Shown piece by piece: positions 18,157 through 26,032 of a stretch of DNA of 45,638 bases. The stretch lies in IMG/VR virus record IMGVR_UViG_3300010413_000149, positions 1 through 45,638 of that record; one strand, given 5' to 3'. Every line of letters starts with the position of its first letter. Within the stretch, counting starts at the first letter, position 1. This DNA comes from a virus. The notes under the pieces were generated by a model, which ran no database searches, had not been told where the DNA came from, and was given only the letters and a program-made list of their open reading frames with translations. The position numbers and the translations under genes are program-made.

Positions 18157-19451
18157 AGCAATCCACCCCTAAATTCAGTACCTTGATTTAGCGTAGATAT
18201 GTATTGCCATGCACGAAATTCACCCATCTTAAATCCAAAAGGAGATTTGAAGATATCCATTGTGGAAAATCTAATATTGAATTCGTTTCTGCTTGACGTT
18301 GTTAGGTCTTTTCGTAAATCTCGAAATAGGCTATCTGCATTTGCGCAAGAACATGGGGAGCGGGATATACGCGCTGTAGCAAGCCAAGCAATGGCACGCG
18401 CCATTTCTTTATCTAAGGGATTTAAGGACCATCCTCTTAGATAATCTTGTCCTATCAATCCAGATTGAAAATACAATCTTACTTGATCTGCATCTCTTCC
18501 CTTCAACCACGCAACCTGTGACCATGCTTCATTTTCTGAATCATACGTCGCAGGAAATGGGGTGATTACACCTCTGTTTGCATCTCTAATGGAAAAGCAT
18601 CCATCCTGTTCTATCAAAGAACACTTACTGCATCCACTTCCTCCACAATACGGGCATATAACTATTGCACCACCGCTATATGATTGATCTTCCCAAAGAA
18701 ATTCTACTGATACCTGACTGGTGTCATTGTAAACACGATAAACATCGACAGTAGAAACAAATGTAGACGCAGATTCTATATCTAATGACTGTAAATTTCC
18801 CGTTGTAGGATAAGCGCCATGCTGATCAGGATCTATCAGATTCCACGCGTCAAACTTAATCGTGGCTATGCCGCCAGAGATAGAAACAGACTTAATGGGA
18901 CGTATTTCCCATGAAGGATTGGCTAATGTTCCAGCATGATAAACGTGGATTTCTGAGGAATCTGTAATGTCAGTGGAAACAGTAATCGTTGCGATCTCAT
19001 TCCACCCATCACTGTCGGCGTCTGAATATACGACGGAGGCGTCTGTTTCTATCTCTGAAGAAGACCTTCTTCCTGGGGATATAATTCTCGTTTTATCAAG
19101 AATCACACCCTTTGTCTTAAGTTGAACATCCATATGATTTCCATAGGATATTCTATTATGACTTTTGGGATAAGAAACAACGTACTGTTCATCCCATTCA
19201 GGTGCTACATAGTATCCTAATACTTTTGCTATTTCTGATTCAGCCTGATAGATGCAATTTATAATTTCTTCATGTGAAACAATATCTTCAGTTGTTTGCC
19301 ATACGTGTCTAGGCCATACGTCTTCACAGGAACCAGAAGTTGTCCAATAATTTGTTCCACTAGCACCCATAAAATGGACAGGATTTATACCTAGTATTTT
19401 TGCATATTCAGGTAAAGATAAATGTGTATAAGGAAATGGTTGCGCATTCAT
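18153..19451 (-). CDS. head-tail connector/adaptor protein with a zinc-ribbon-like insertion
   Basis: The product is 432 residues. The N-terminal part (LSLPEYAKILGINPVHFMG; HEEIINCIYQAESEIAKVLGY) is helical like head-tail adaptors, and a C-terminal helical region (EMARAIAWLATARISRSPC) returns to it. The middle is a long beta insertion ending in CPYCGGSGCSKC (about 266-277), a compact CxxC-x4-CxxC knuckle that probably binds zinc. Adaptors of the gp6/gp15 type are usually 100-200 residues, so this is an enlarged form. It couples by ATGA overlap to the membrane-protein gene before it. The role is inferred mainly from position. Confidence 0.6.
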   Translation of the reverse strand: MNAQPFPYTHLSLPEYAKILGINPVHFMGASGTNYWTTSGSCEDVWPRHVWQTTEDIVSHEEIINCIYQAESEIAKVLGYYVAPEWDEQYVVSYPKSHNRISYGNHMDVQLKTKGVILDKTRIISPGRRSSSEIETDASVVYSDADSDGWNEIATITVSTDITDSSEIHVYHAGTLANPSWEIRPIKSVSISGGIATIKFDAWNLIDPDQHGAYPTTGNLQSLDIESASTFVSTVDVYRVYNDTSQVSVEFLWEDQSYSGGAIVICPYCGGSGCSKCSLIEQDGCFSIRDANRGVITPFPATYDSENEAWSQVAWLKGRDADQVRLYFQSGLIGQDYLRGWSLNPLDKEMARAIAWLATARISRSPCSCANADSLFRDLRKDLTTSSRNEFNIRFSTMDIFKSPFGFKMGEFRAWQYISTLNQGTEFRGGLL

Positions 19452-19753
19452 TTATTAGCAGTTCCCTGAACAAAACATGCTACTGCTGAAAGTGCAAAGG
19501 GCCAGCATAGCCACACAAACCACTGACCAAAAAATAAATATAAAAGAGAGAAAATAAATCCAATCCATATGCTCATGCACCACACGCAAAGAAATAGCTG
19601 TCCTAGAAAGTCTTCTGCGTATGGTTCGCTTAATTCGTTCCATTTCACTCCGGCAATATTTCTTATCCTGACAAACAAAATAAATGGTCCATCTTCCTGA
19701 ACCAGTAAGCTAGATATTCTCCATGTGGCAAGACCTATGATTAGAAAATTCAT
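19448..19753 (-). CDS. DUF1360-type small membrane protein
   Basis: This 101-residue protein starts LIIGLATWRISSLLVQEDGPF and has the core GQLFLCVWCMSIWIGFIFSL, followed by another hydrophobic helix. This is the layout of the DUF1360 family: short membrane proteins with an RxxxLxxxEDGPF-like start and a LxCxWCxSxW motif. Family function is unknown; related phage proteins have been proposed as accessory membrane or lysis-linked factors. The ATG follows a terminator T-tract directly, with no Shine-Dalgarno site, so its expression is a puzzle. It is coupled to the connector gene downstream. Confidence 0.75.
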   Translation of the reverse strand: MNFLIIGLATWRISSLLVQEDGPFILFVRIRNIAGVKWNELSEPYAEDFLGQLFLCVWCMSIWIGFIFSLLYLFFGQWFVWLCWPFALSAVACFVQGTANK

Positions 19754-19793
19754 AAAAAAAGGCGTCTATTTGCTTAGTCAGCAAATGACGCCT
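19754..19793 (-). terminator. intrinsic terminator at the end of the sugar cassette
   Basis: The minus-strand RNA forms AGGCGUC-AUUUGCU pairing with AGCAAAU-GACGCCU around a short loop, with one bulged U, followed by seven U. It lies 23 bases after the stop of the large glycosyltransferase gene and immediately before the DUF1360 start. Confidence 0.88.
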
Positions 19794-19815
19794 GTGTATT
19801 GTTTGTACAAAAATA

Positions 19816-22800
19816 TTATTCTGCTCTAGTAAGAATTCTATTTGCTATCGATACACTACATTTTAGCATATCAGCTAGTCTTTTGGCATCAATTGAAAGC
19901 AGTCCGCTTTTTGTTCTAACGCCAGCATCTTCTAGAATTTTTGCACGTTCTGCGTTAATTCCCCAAATCTTGGTTAAGTCTTCGCGCTCTACAAGACTGA
20001 CGGGAGGTTCAGGTTCTTCGGCTTCCTCTACAAGACTGACGGCATTTTCAATTTGCCTGGGTTCTGGTGGAAGTTGCTGAACTTCTTTCGACTGTGTTGG
20101 AGTGTTAGGCTCTCTTGCAGGTTCTTGTTCAATAATCCTAACCCTATTTCCATATTTCATAGCGTGGCCGCGCGACATCCAAAATCGTTCACCATGAGAA
20201 CGATATCCGTAAAATGTGCCTTCCATGCTTATAGGATGATTTCCTATATTTCCGTCCTGTAGTTCTACTAAAACCTGTTCTCCTGCTGACATTGATTCAA
20301 TATTTCCTGGTGTTGATTGAGGGACATACGCAGGGGTCGGTTGAGGAACGACACGCCTTCTACTTCCACACCCACTACATGCCATAATTTCATCTGCCTC
20401 TCTTTTGTCCGTAAGATATTGTAACAACTTTGAACTCAGTTGTCTACCCTCTTCGCCTGACTCTTCAGGGTTAGCGAGAATACGTCGCATACCTGTATGA
20501 AATCTATAAACAATCAGCGGCCTAGTTATTCGAATAAAACACTTGCCGCGTCTAGAAAGTCTAAGCCAGTAATCCCAATCCTCCCATGATTGCATATCTT
20601 CATCAAATCCACCTATTTCGCCCCACCAAGAAGTAGGATGCAATGTGGATATAAGATTCCAAATATAAAATTGACCATTATTTAGAATGCTAGGTTGCGC
20701 TTGCGCAAGATCGCAATCGTAATCAGGAGTGTTGTATATAACAGTAGCAAGATTTTCGTCATGCTCGATAAGCCTTCCTTGAAATTGAAGTCTATCTAAT
20801 TCCTCCTTAGACGTGTGAGATATAGCCATATAATCTGAATATATAGCTTGTCCTTCATTTTCTATTGCTTGTAGATACATTTCATATAGCGCATCAAAAA
20901 GAAGAGAGTCGTCGCAGTCTAGAAATAGAAGGTACTTTCCCTTCGCTTCCTTCGCTCCTATATTTCTTGCTACCCCAGGTCCAGAACCTTCTTTTGGAGT
21001 TCTAAACCATCTTATATAAGGATATGCGTCTTCGAAATACTTCATATCCTTATTAGGATTATTGTCCAGAACTACAATGGCCTCCCATTTCCGAAATGTT
21101 TGAGCCTCTAAAGAATCTATAGCATTCGTTATATGATTTTCGTGTCCAGGACCAACAGGGATAACTACAGAAATCAAGGGTGCATCATATTGTGGCACTT
21201 CGTGAAATATATTGTTACTAGGTGACGCCATAGATGCAAAAGGATGCTTGCCATCTCTTGTTTCAGGATTCCACGCAAGCCAATCTACTTCTTTATAGTT
21301 TGGGTTTCCTCCTACCGCCCCTCCGAGATGATATCTAAATAGGGGTTGCTGAGTAGCAAGTTTACCGGCATATCCGATAGAACCAAATCTAAGCCATAAG
21401 TTCGCGTCTTCTGAACCGGCACCAGTAGGAGCGTATCGCTGTCTATATCCTCCGAGGCGTACTGCGATATCCCGTCTGAATACACAACAAGTCGGTACCT
21501 GGTTTCTTCGCTTAAGGAATCCATCATAATTGTATTCTTCAGGCCACTCAGACACAGAAATTCTTCCGTCTTGGCTTACTGCCTCCAATTTTGTATAGGC
21601 AAGCCCAATACTAGGATCTATATCTAAAATATTTGTACATTCTGATAGGAATTCTGGTTTTATTTCATCGTCTGCATCTAGGCAACATATATACCTTGTT
21701 TTAGATGCATATATTCCCGAATTGCGCGCATGAGCAACACCTTGCTTTGATTCATTCATAACGGTTACAGTTTTATGGGCGTCTGCCAGTCGTAACGCTT
21801 CACTATATGAATGATCAGTGGAATTGTTGTTTACAATAATTATCTGTTTTGCAGGGCGTGTTTGATTTAATGCGCTATTTACGGCACGCTCAAGAGTTCG
21901 TTCTTTGTTATAGCACGGTATAACTACAGTAATATCACGTGGCTGAGAGTAAAGTTCTATTGCTTTTTCATATGCACTTACTACCTGTTGCGCAGCATTC
22001 TCCCATGTCCATTTCTTCACCATCTCTGCGCCATTATCCCCAAGAATGGAAGAATAATTTAGGCAATAAGAAAGACCTTGGGATAAATCTTCATAATTAA
22101 AACAAGATGCGATATATCCATTTGTTCCATGTGAAACAAGTTCTGTGATATTCCCTTCATCGAAACATAGTATCGGCTTTCTCGAAGCCATAGCCTCTAA
22201 AGCGCCTATGCAAAATGTTTCTTTGGTCGTGGAAAGATATAACTTGCATCTTTGAATGATTTTTTTCATATCGGAATGTTTTTGTATTCCGATAACTTCT
22301 ACATTATCAGGTACTTGCTCTCCACGTGGATAGAATGTAGTAACGAACTTAATGTCAGGAAATCTTCTAGCAAGCTCACGCACAGGAACAGGACTGCAAA
22401 CATCACTATCACGATTCTTATTCCATAGAACATAACCTTCATCTTTTTCATTGTGAATCCATTCTTCTGCATCTATTCCATGAGGAATGACAATAGGATT
22501 CAGATGCATATCTCTTTGTAAGGTCTTTGCTACCCAGGGAGAAGGTACAGTGGTTATTGTGGCGCGCCTGATGCTTTCAGTTACATCACGATTCGCTCTA
22601 TGCTGCCAGTTATATGCGGGGTAATCTGCTGTCCAATATAGTCCATGAAGATGCGAAACAATGGGTGCGGAATTTGCAAACTCCCTGGTCATTCCTGCAT
22701 GAACCGCCTGAACATCAAATTCATCTGATTCCACAAATTCAACATCAAATTTAGGGAGGTGTTCTGCGTACTTTCGAACCAACGTATGTATTCCACTTTC

Positions 22801-22845
22801 TCCTGTCGAAAGATTCAGTGGGTTGGGTGTCATCAAAACTCGCAT
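19816..22845 (-). CDS. three-domain glycosyltransferase (GT4-GT2-GT2) fused to phage accessory domains and HhH
   Basis: The product is 1009 residues from MRVLMTPNPL, chosen because GGAG lies 11 bases upstream; a start 8 codons earlier is possible. Domain 1 (about 1-300) is a GT-B/GT4 glycosyltransferase with PHGID and ETFCIGALEAMASRKPIL. Domain 2 (about 303-530) is a GT2 with VIPCYNKERTLERAV and the metal site CLDADD. Domain 3 (about 556-800) is a GT2 with VVIPVGPG, FLDCDD and the WEDWDYWLRL acid motif. Then come CSGCGSRR (823-829), a small beta domain resembling head-accessory domains of other phages (about 851-909), and a helix-hairpin-helix (about 956-1006, LTKIWGINAERAKILEDAGV). Three transferases in one chain suggest synthesis of a defined oligosaccharide. 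The C-terminal modules may tether it to the virion or nucleic acid (inference). Confidence 0.88.
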   Translation of the reverse strand: MRVLMTPNPLNLSTGESGIHTLVRKYAEHLPKFDVEFVESDEFDVQAVHAGMTREFANSAPIVSHLHGLYWTADYPAYNWQHRANRDVTESIRRATITTVPSPWVAKTLQRDMHLNPIVIPHGIDAEEWIHNEKDEGYVLWNKNRDSDVCSPVPVRELARRFPDIKFVTTFYPRGEQVPDNVEVIGIQKHSDMKKIIQRCKLYLSTTKETFCIGALEAMASRKPILCFDEGNITELVSHGTNGYIASCFNYEDLSQGLSYCLNYSSILGDNGAEMVKKWTWENAAQQVVSAYEKAIELYSQPRDITVVIPCYNKERTLERAVNSALNQTRPAKQIIIVNNNSTDHSYSEALRLADAHKTVTVMNESKQGVAHARNSGIYASKTRYICCLDADDEIKPEFLSECTNILDIDPSIGLAYTKLEAVSQDGRISVSEWPEEYNYDGFLKRRNQVPTCCVFRRDIAVRLGGYRQRYAPTGAGSEDANLWLRFGSIGYAGKLATQQPLFRYHLGGAVGGNPNYKEVDWLAWNPETRDGKHPFASMASPSNNIFHEVPQYDAPLISVVIPVGPGHENHITNAIDSLEAQTFRKWEAIVVLDNNPNKDMKYFEDAYPYIRWFRTPKEGSGPGVARNIGAKEAKGKYLLFLDCDDSLLFDALYEMYLQAIENEGQAIYSDYMAISHTSKEELDRLQFQGRLIEHDENLATVIYNTPDYDCDLAQAQPSILNNGQFYIWNLISTLHPTSWWGEIGGFDEDMQSWEDWDYWLRLSRRGKCFIRITRPLIVYRFHTGMRRILANPEESGEEGRQLSSKLLQYLTDKREADEIMACSGCGSRRRVVPQPTPAYVPQSTPGNIESMSAGEQVLVELQDGNIGNHPISMEGTFYGYRSHGERFWMSRGHAMKYGNRVRIIEQEPAREPNTPTQSKEVQQLPPEPRQIENAVSLVEEAEEPEPPVSLVEREDLTKIWGINAERAKILEDAGVRTKSGLLSIDAKRLADMLKCSVSIANRILTRAE
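21223..21235 (+). repeat. 13-bp word TGACGCC-R-TAGAT, copy
   Basis: Exact copy (A) inside the triple glycosyltransferase gene. Confidence 0.8.
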
Positions 22846-23020
22846 TATGCGAATTACTCCTATAAACAACGTGAAATGAGTGGAATGTACCTATTTGAAT
22901 TGTTCCGCATATTCCGCATTTTGAAATAATTCTTGAACTTGAACCGTCAAAAGAATAAAGTCTGGTTATCCGAGAAGGAAACTTGCATTTTTCACAAAGA
23001 ACAACAGTCTCAAATACCAT
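22751..23020 (-). CDS. small zinc-ribbon protein
   Basis: The product is 89 residues. It has two CxxC pairs, CEKC near residue 9 and CGIC near residue 35, separated by about 22 residues, the spacing of a rubredoxin-like zinc ribbon. The last 30 residues overlap the glycosyltransferase start by about 95 bases and look less constrained. There is no clear ribosome site. The ATG lies inside the end of the preceding short frame (ATGGTATTTGA), which suggests translational coupling. Function is unknown; DNA-, RNA- or protein-binding is the usual role of such ribbons. Confidence 0.5.
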   Translation of the reverse strand: MVFETVVLCEKCKFPSRITRLYSFDGSSSRIISKCGICGTIQIGTFHSFHVVYRSNSHNASFDDTQPTESFDRRKWNTYVGSKVRRTPP

Positions 23021-23168
23021 CTGATATTGATTTTAGAATGTCAAATAAATCTCGATCTTTTTCTTCGTGGTGTTCCATAAATTCAAGTTCAGGATATATA
23101 TCTCTCTTAATAGGCGGTTCTTCTTGTTTTTCTTCTTCAATGCGAGAGCGTATTTTCTCGGAGAACCT
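23010..23168 (-). CDS. short acidic open frame without a standard start, continuing past the dehydratase stop
   Basis: The frame is the same as the dehydratase gene and starts right after its TGA. It reads charged, protein-like sequence (FSEKIRSRIEEEKQEEPP, then KRDIYPELEFMEHHEEKD) and ends over the zinc-ribbon start. The first ATG comes only at 23078 and would give 22 residues. Possible explanations are a rare start codon, readthrough of TGA adding a 52-residue acidic tail to the dehydratase, or a decayed gene. Evidence is weak. Confidence 0.3.
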   Translation of the reverse strand, partial: RFSEKIRSRIEEEKQEEPPIKRDIYPELEFMEHHEEKDRDLFDILKSISDGI

Positions 23169-24362
23169 TCACACAGGAGGATCTCCAGCATCAAATAAAG
23201 AATGAATAACCTGAATCATGTAATCCAATTCGTACTCTGATAAAAACTGATGGCAAGGAACGTAAAAACCATATTCCTCTATCTTTTTTGCCACAGGATA
23301 ATCATCATGATTTATGACTAAATTTGCATAGCATGGCTGATTAAGAAGAGGGAGCATTTCGCGTGATTCTATTCCGTATCCCCTAAGATAATTTATGGCG
23401 ACTTTTGACGTAATATATTTATTTTCACTTACGATGGGAAATACCATAGCAGCAGTATCATAGTCGCTATCTGGCAATTCTTGAAGAGAAATCAAATTAT
23501 CCGCAACCAGGTCTACAAGTTTATCGGTAATGTAGTTTCTATTCTTTTTTCTGTCCCAAATAACAGATTCAATGTGATCTAACTGCGCAAGCCCTATTGC
23601 CGCCTCAAGTTCTGTAATTCTGAAGGAATGACCTATGGAATCAAAACGAAAATGACGCCCTAGATGTGAGGGGTCGTAGAAGCTAGATGTAGGCAATGAA
23701 TCATGCTCTATTCCATGATTAACTAAGGAGCGCATCCGAAGCGCCAACTTTTCATTATCTGTTATTCCTATTCCTCCTACTCCCATTGTAAGAATATGTG
23801 CGATATAGAAACTAAAGCACCCTATATCTCCCCACATTCCTACAGAAGTTCCAGCATGTTCTACAAATAATGTTTCGCAAGCGTCTTCTACAATTCTAAA
23901 ATCGTGCTTATCTGCGATCTTAGAAATGCTAAACATATTGCATGTCATTCCAAATGGGTGCACAGGAACTATGCATACGGTATTTTTCGTGATTTTTTCT
24001 TCAATTAAATCAGGATTTATTGCAAATGTTTTTGGATCAACATCAACAAATACAGGGGCGAGGTTGTTATGTAATACTGCATTCACAGTAGCAACAAATG
24101 TTATAGACGGTACTATAACTTCGCATCCATTTGCCCATTCGTCTTCCTCTTTTAGCGCCTGTAGCGCAACCTGTAGCGATGATGTTCCAGAGTTAGAAAG
24201 AACTCCATAGTGGCCGCTGTGTAGTAATGCGAATCGTGATTCAAATTCTCCGCACATAGGACCATAAGAAATGCGTCCTGATTCTAAGACTCTATTGATA
24301 TTTCTACGGATACTATCTGTAGTTCGAAAATCACCAAGTCTTATTCTGGAAGGTTCTTGCAT
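23169..24362 (-). CDS. PLP-type nucleotide-sugar 3-dehydratase, ColD/E1-like (DegT/DnrJ/EryC1 fold)
   Basis: The product is 397 residues, family-typical length. Residues about 55-65 (LSNSGTSSLQVAL) and VEDACETL (158-165, Asp160 for the PLP ring nitrogen) place it in the DegT/DnrJ/EryC1 aminotransferase fold. The segment that normally carries the PLP-binding Lys reads SFYIAHILTMGVGG, with His189 in place of Lys. That replacement is the known signature of the coenzyme-B6 3-dehydratases ColD (His188) and E1, which remove the C3 hydroxyl of a 4-keto-6-deoxy sugar instead of aminating it. The likely product is a 3,6-dideoxy-4-keto sugar, made in the host cytoplasm. Its partner may be the fucose/colitose-synthase-like gene upstream in the cassette. 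E1-type enzymes need a ferredoxin partner; no FeS cluster Cys set is evident here, favouring a ColD-type reaction. The fold is certain, the subtype likely. Confidence 0.85.
   Translation of the reverse strand: MQEPSRIRLGDFRTTDSIRRNINRVLESGRISYGPMCGEFESRFALLHSGHYGVLSNSGTSSLQVALQALKEEDEWANGCEVIVPSITFVATVNAVLHNNLAPVFVDVDPKTFAINPDLIEEKITKNTVCIVPVHPFGMTCNMFSISKIADKHDFRIVEDACETLFVEHAGTSVGMWGDIGCFSFYIAHILTMGVGGIGITDNEKLALRMRSLVNHGIEHDSLPTSSFYDPSHLGRHFRFDSIGHSFRITELEAAIGLAQLDHIESVIWDRKKNRNYITDKLVDLVADNLISLQELPDSDYDTAAMVFPIVSENKYITSKVAINYLRGYGIESREMLPLLNQPCYANLVINHDDYPVAKKIEEYGFYVPCHQFLSEYELDYMIQVIHSLFDAGDPPV
23653..23665 (+). repeat. 13-bp word TGACGCC-N-TAGAT, variant copy
   Basis: C at the variable base; inside the sugar dehydratase gene, where it encodes His-Leu-Gly-Arg-His in another reading phase. 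Confidence 0.7.
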
Positions 24363-25087
24363 TATATCATTCCTAATTCTTTCAGAATTTCAACATCTTC
24401 ACCATGAAGTTCGCTAAGGAGAAGATTAGAACTATCTCCGCCACGTAATGCTAGTGTATGTCGAACTGGACATAATTTTTCGTTACTAGATTCCCATGAT
24501 TTAGTTCCTATTACGATTAAATCATCACCAAACGATGAAAGCCTTGTTGTTCCAGAAATCTCTACCTGCCACGGCGTTTCATCGGGTATCAGAACCTTTA
24601 GGATATTATTTCTATTCCACAGTCCACACATTAAACTCATGTGATATGCACTATTAGGGTCAGATTTTACCAGTGGAATATGCCCGCACATTCCATAATC
24701 CGCCACTCCACCAGCGTATCTTCTGTCCGTGTACAAATCAGCTTTTATTGTGTATCCGATTTGCCTCATGTAATCAGATAACATATTGACTTCTGTGATT
24801 TTAACAGGTTCAGTAATCCAATAATCTTCAAGCATTAAACAAAATATAGGGTCTTTGAAATGCTGCAAAAATTCTATTACGGCATTAGACCACCTAGATG
24901 CGGGATAATCTTCCATTTTGCCGATAGAATAGAATTGAAAATTAGGGGGAAGTTCAAAGTTAGGGTATGAAAATCCTCCGACAATTACACGCTGCTTTGG
25001 CGACCAGTATTTATTAAACAGATACGAAAACGGTCTAAGAGCGTGCATATAATTATCGGAAGTAAAAACATACACAGGAAAATTCAT
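24362..25087 (-). CDS. probable glycosyltransferase-like protein of the sugar cassette
   Basis: The product is 241 residues. The start (FPVYVFTSDNYMHALRPFSYLFNKYW) and the acidic-aromatic FCLMLEDYWIT motif (about 82-92) resemble GT-A-like proteins found beside sugar genes in phage and bacterial clusters, where such an ED/DxD site would bind metal and nucleotide-sugar. The rest (FGDDLIVIGTKSWESSNEKL) is not recognisable. It sits between the dehydratase and the epimerase with one-to-four-base overlaps (ATGA/TAATG style), so it is in the same operon and likely transfers the sugar made by its neighbours. Confidence in the glycosyltransferase role is moderate. Confidence 0.55.
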   Translation of the reverse strand: MNFPVYVFTSDNYMHALRPFSYLFNKYWSPKQRVIVGGFSYPNFELPPNFQFYSIGKMEDYPASRWSNAVIEFLQHFKDPIFCLMLEDYWITEPVKITEVNMLSDYMRQIGYTIKADLYTDRRYAGGVADYGMCGHIPLVKSDPNSAYHMSLMCGLWNRNNILKVLIPDETPWQVEISGTTRLSSFGDDLIVIGTKSWESSNEKLCPVRHTLALRGGDSSNLLLSELHGEDVEILKELGMI

Positions 25088-25755
25088 CTGTTTTCCTCAT
25101 ACCACCTAATAGTATTTTCCAATCCGTCAACCAGCATTACCTTTGGTTCCCAACCATAATCATGAAAAACCTGGGCTATCCTAAGTTGTCGCCGCATTTG
25201 TCCATCAGGTTTTGTTTTATCATAAACAATTTTTCCATCGAATCCGGTAAGTTCCTTAATTTTATTTGCAATAAAAGCAATGCTTGTTGAAAATCCAGTT
25301 CCTATATTGATAGGATCATAGGGTGTTGGAAGATTTTCTGCTATTCTGATATACGCATCTGCGGCATCATCAACGTAAAGAAAATCACGTGTAGCTTTTC
25401 CACTACCCCACACAACAACTTCTGATTCGCCATTTTCTTTTGCATCAATAAATCGCTTGATTAGAGCGGGAATTACATGCGATGTATTGTCGTCAAAATT
25501 ATCGCCAGGACCATACAAATTTGCCTGTAAGATATGGGCGGATTCCAAACCATATTGTTTGTAGTATGCCTGCTGCATGGCAAGAATAGCACGTTTGGAA
25601 ATTCCATAAGGCGCATTGGTTGGTTCTGGCTTTCCTTCCCATAGATTTTCTTCAACCATAGGAATAGGAGCGTGTTCAGGATATTCGCATACCGAACCTG
25701 CCACAACCAAAGACCATCCATAAACCCTACATGCCTCTACGACATTTATTCCCAT
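25084..25755 (-). CDS. GDP-fucose/colitose-synthase-like epimerase-reductase, C-terminal part (frame-shifted)
   Basis: This holds most of an extended short-chain dehydrogenase. AGSVCEYP supplies the catalytic Ser; PEPTNAPYGISKRA supplies the Tyr-x3-Lys pair. Later landmarks are NLYGPGDNFDDNTSHVIP and VWGSGKATRDFLYVDDAADA. These match GDP-L-fucose synthase and its relative ColC, which epimerise C3/C5 or C5 and reduce C4 of a 4-keto-6-deoxy sugar with NADPH. The true frame extends upstream of the listed Met to about 25857 (EEYPATVGGIGATNEY, then QYFYDNAIMGINV), where it meets the N-terminal part in another frame. Together the two parts make a 316-residue enzyme of normal length. Confidence 0.85.
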   Translation of the reverse strand: MGINVVEACRVYGWSLVVAGSVCEYPEHAPIPMVEENLWEGKPEPTNAPYGISKRAILAMQQAYYKQYGLESAHILQANLYGPGDNFDDNTSHVIPALIKRFIDAKENGESEVVVWGSGKATRDFLYVDDAADAYIRIAENLPTPYDPINIGTGFSTSIAFIANKIKELTGFDGKIVYDKTKPDGQMRRQLRIAQVFHDYGWEPKVMLVDGLENTIRWYEENR

Positions 25756-25792
25756 TATTGCATTATCATAGAAATATTGACCAGCATATTCG

Positions 25793-26032
25793 TTAGTTGC
25801 ACCTATGCCGCCAACGGTTGCTGGGTATTCTTCCTTTATTTGACTTTGTACGATAGTAAAACAAGTCTTTTACTTGATTTTGTGAACGAAGATCGTATAC
25901 ACCACTTTTTACAACATATACCTTTGCGCCAAGCGCCTCTAACTTAGGAACTAGATGGCTTCCTAGAAACCCTTGTCCTCCTGTCACCAGGCATAGCGTA
26001 TTTTTCCACAAGTTCTTCGATTCGTTTTCCAT
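25793..26032 (-). CDS. GDP-fucose/colitose-synthase-like epimerase-reductase, N-terminal part
   Basis: The fragment carries the Rossmann nucleotide loop LVTGGQGFLGSHLV and a good ribosome site (AGAGGACGGT before the ATG). After VKDLF the protein goes out of family sequence and stops. If one base of the run of four A/T at 25858-25861 is skipped, reading continues as DLFTIVQSQIKEEYPATVGG and joins the C-terminal part exactly where the family would. So this is a +1 shift at TTG-TTT-TAC: a sequencing or assembly indel, a true mutation, or programmed frameshifting. The first 29 codons overlap the regulator gene upstream. Confidence 0.8.
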   Translation of the reverse strand: MENESKNLWKNTLCLVTGGQGFLGSHLVPKLEALGAKVYVVKSGVYDLRSQNQVKDLFYYRTKSNKGRIPSNRWRHRCN

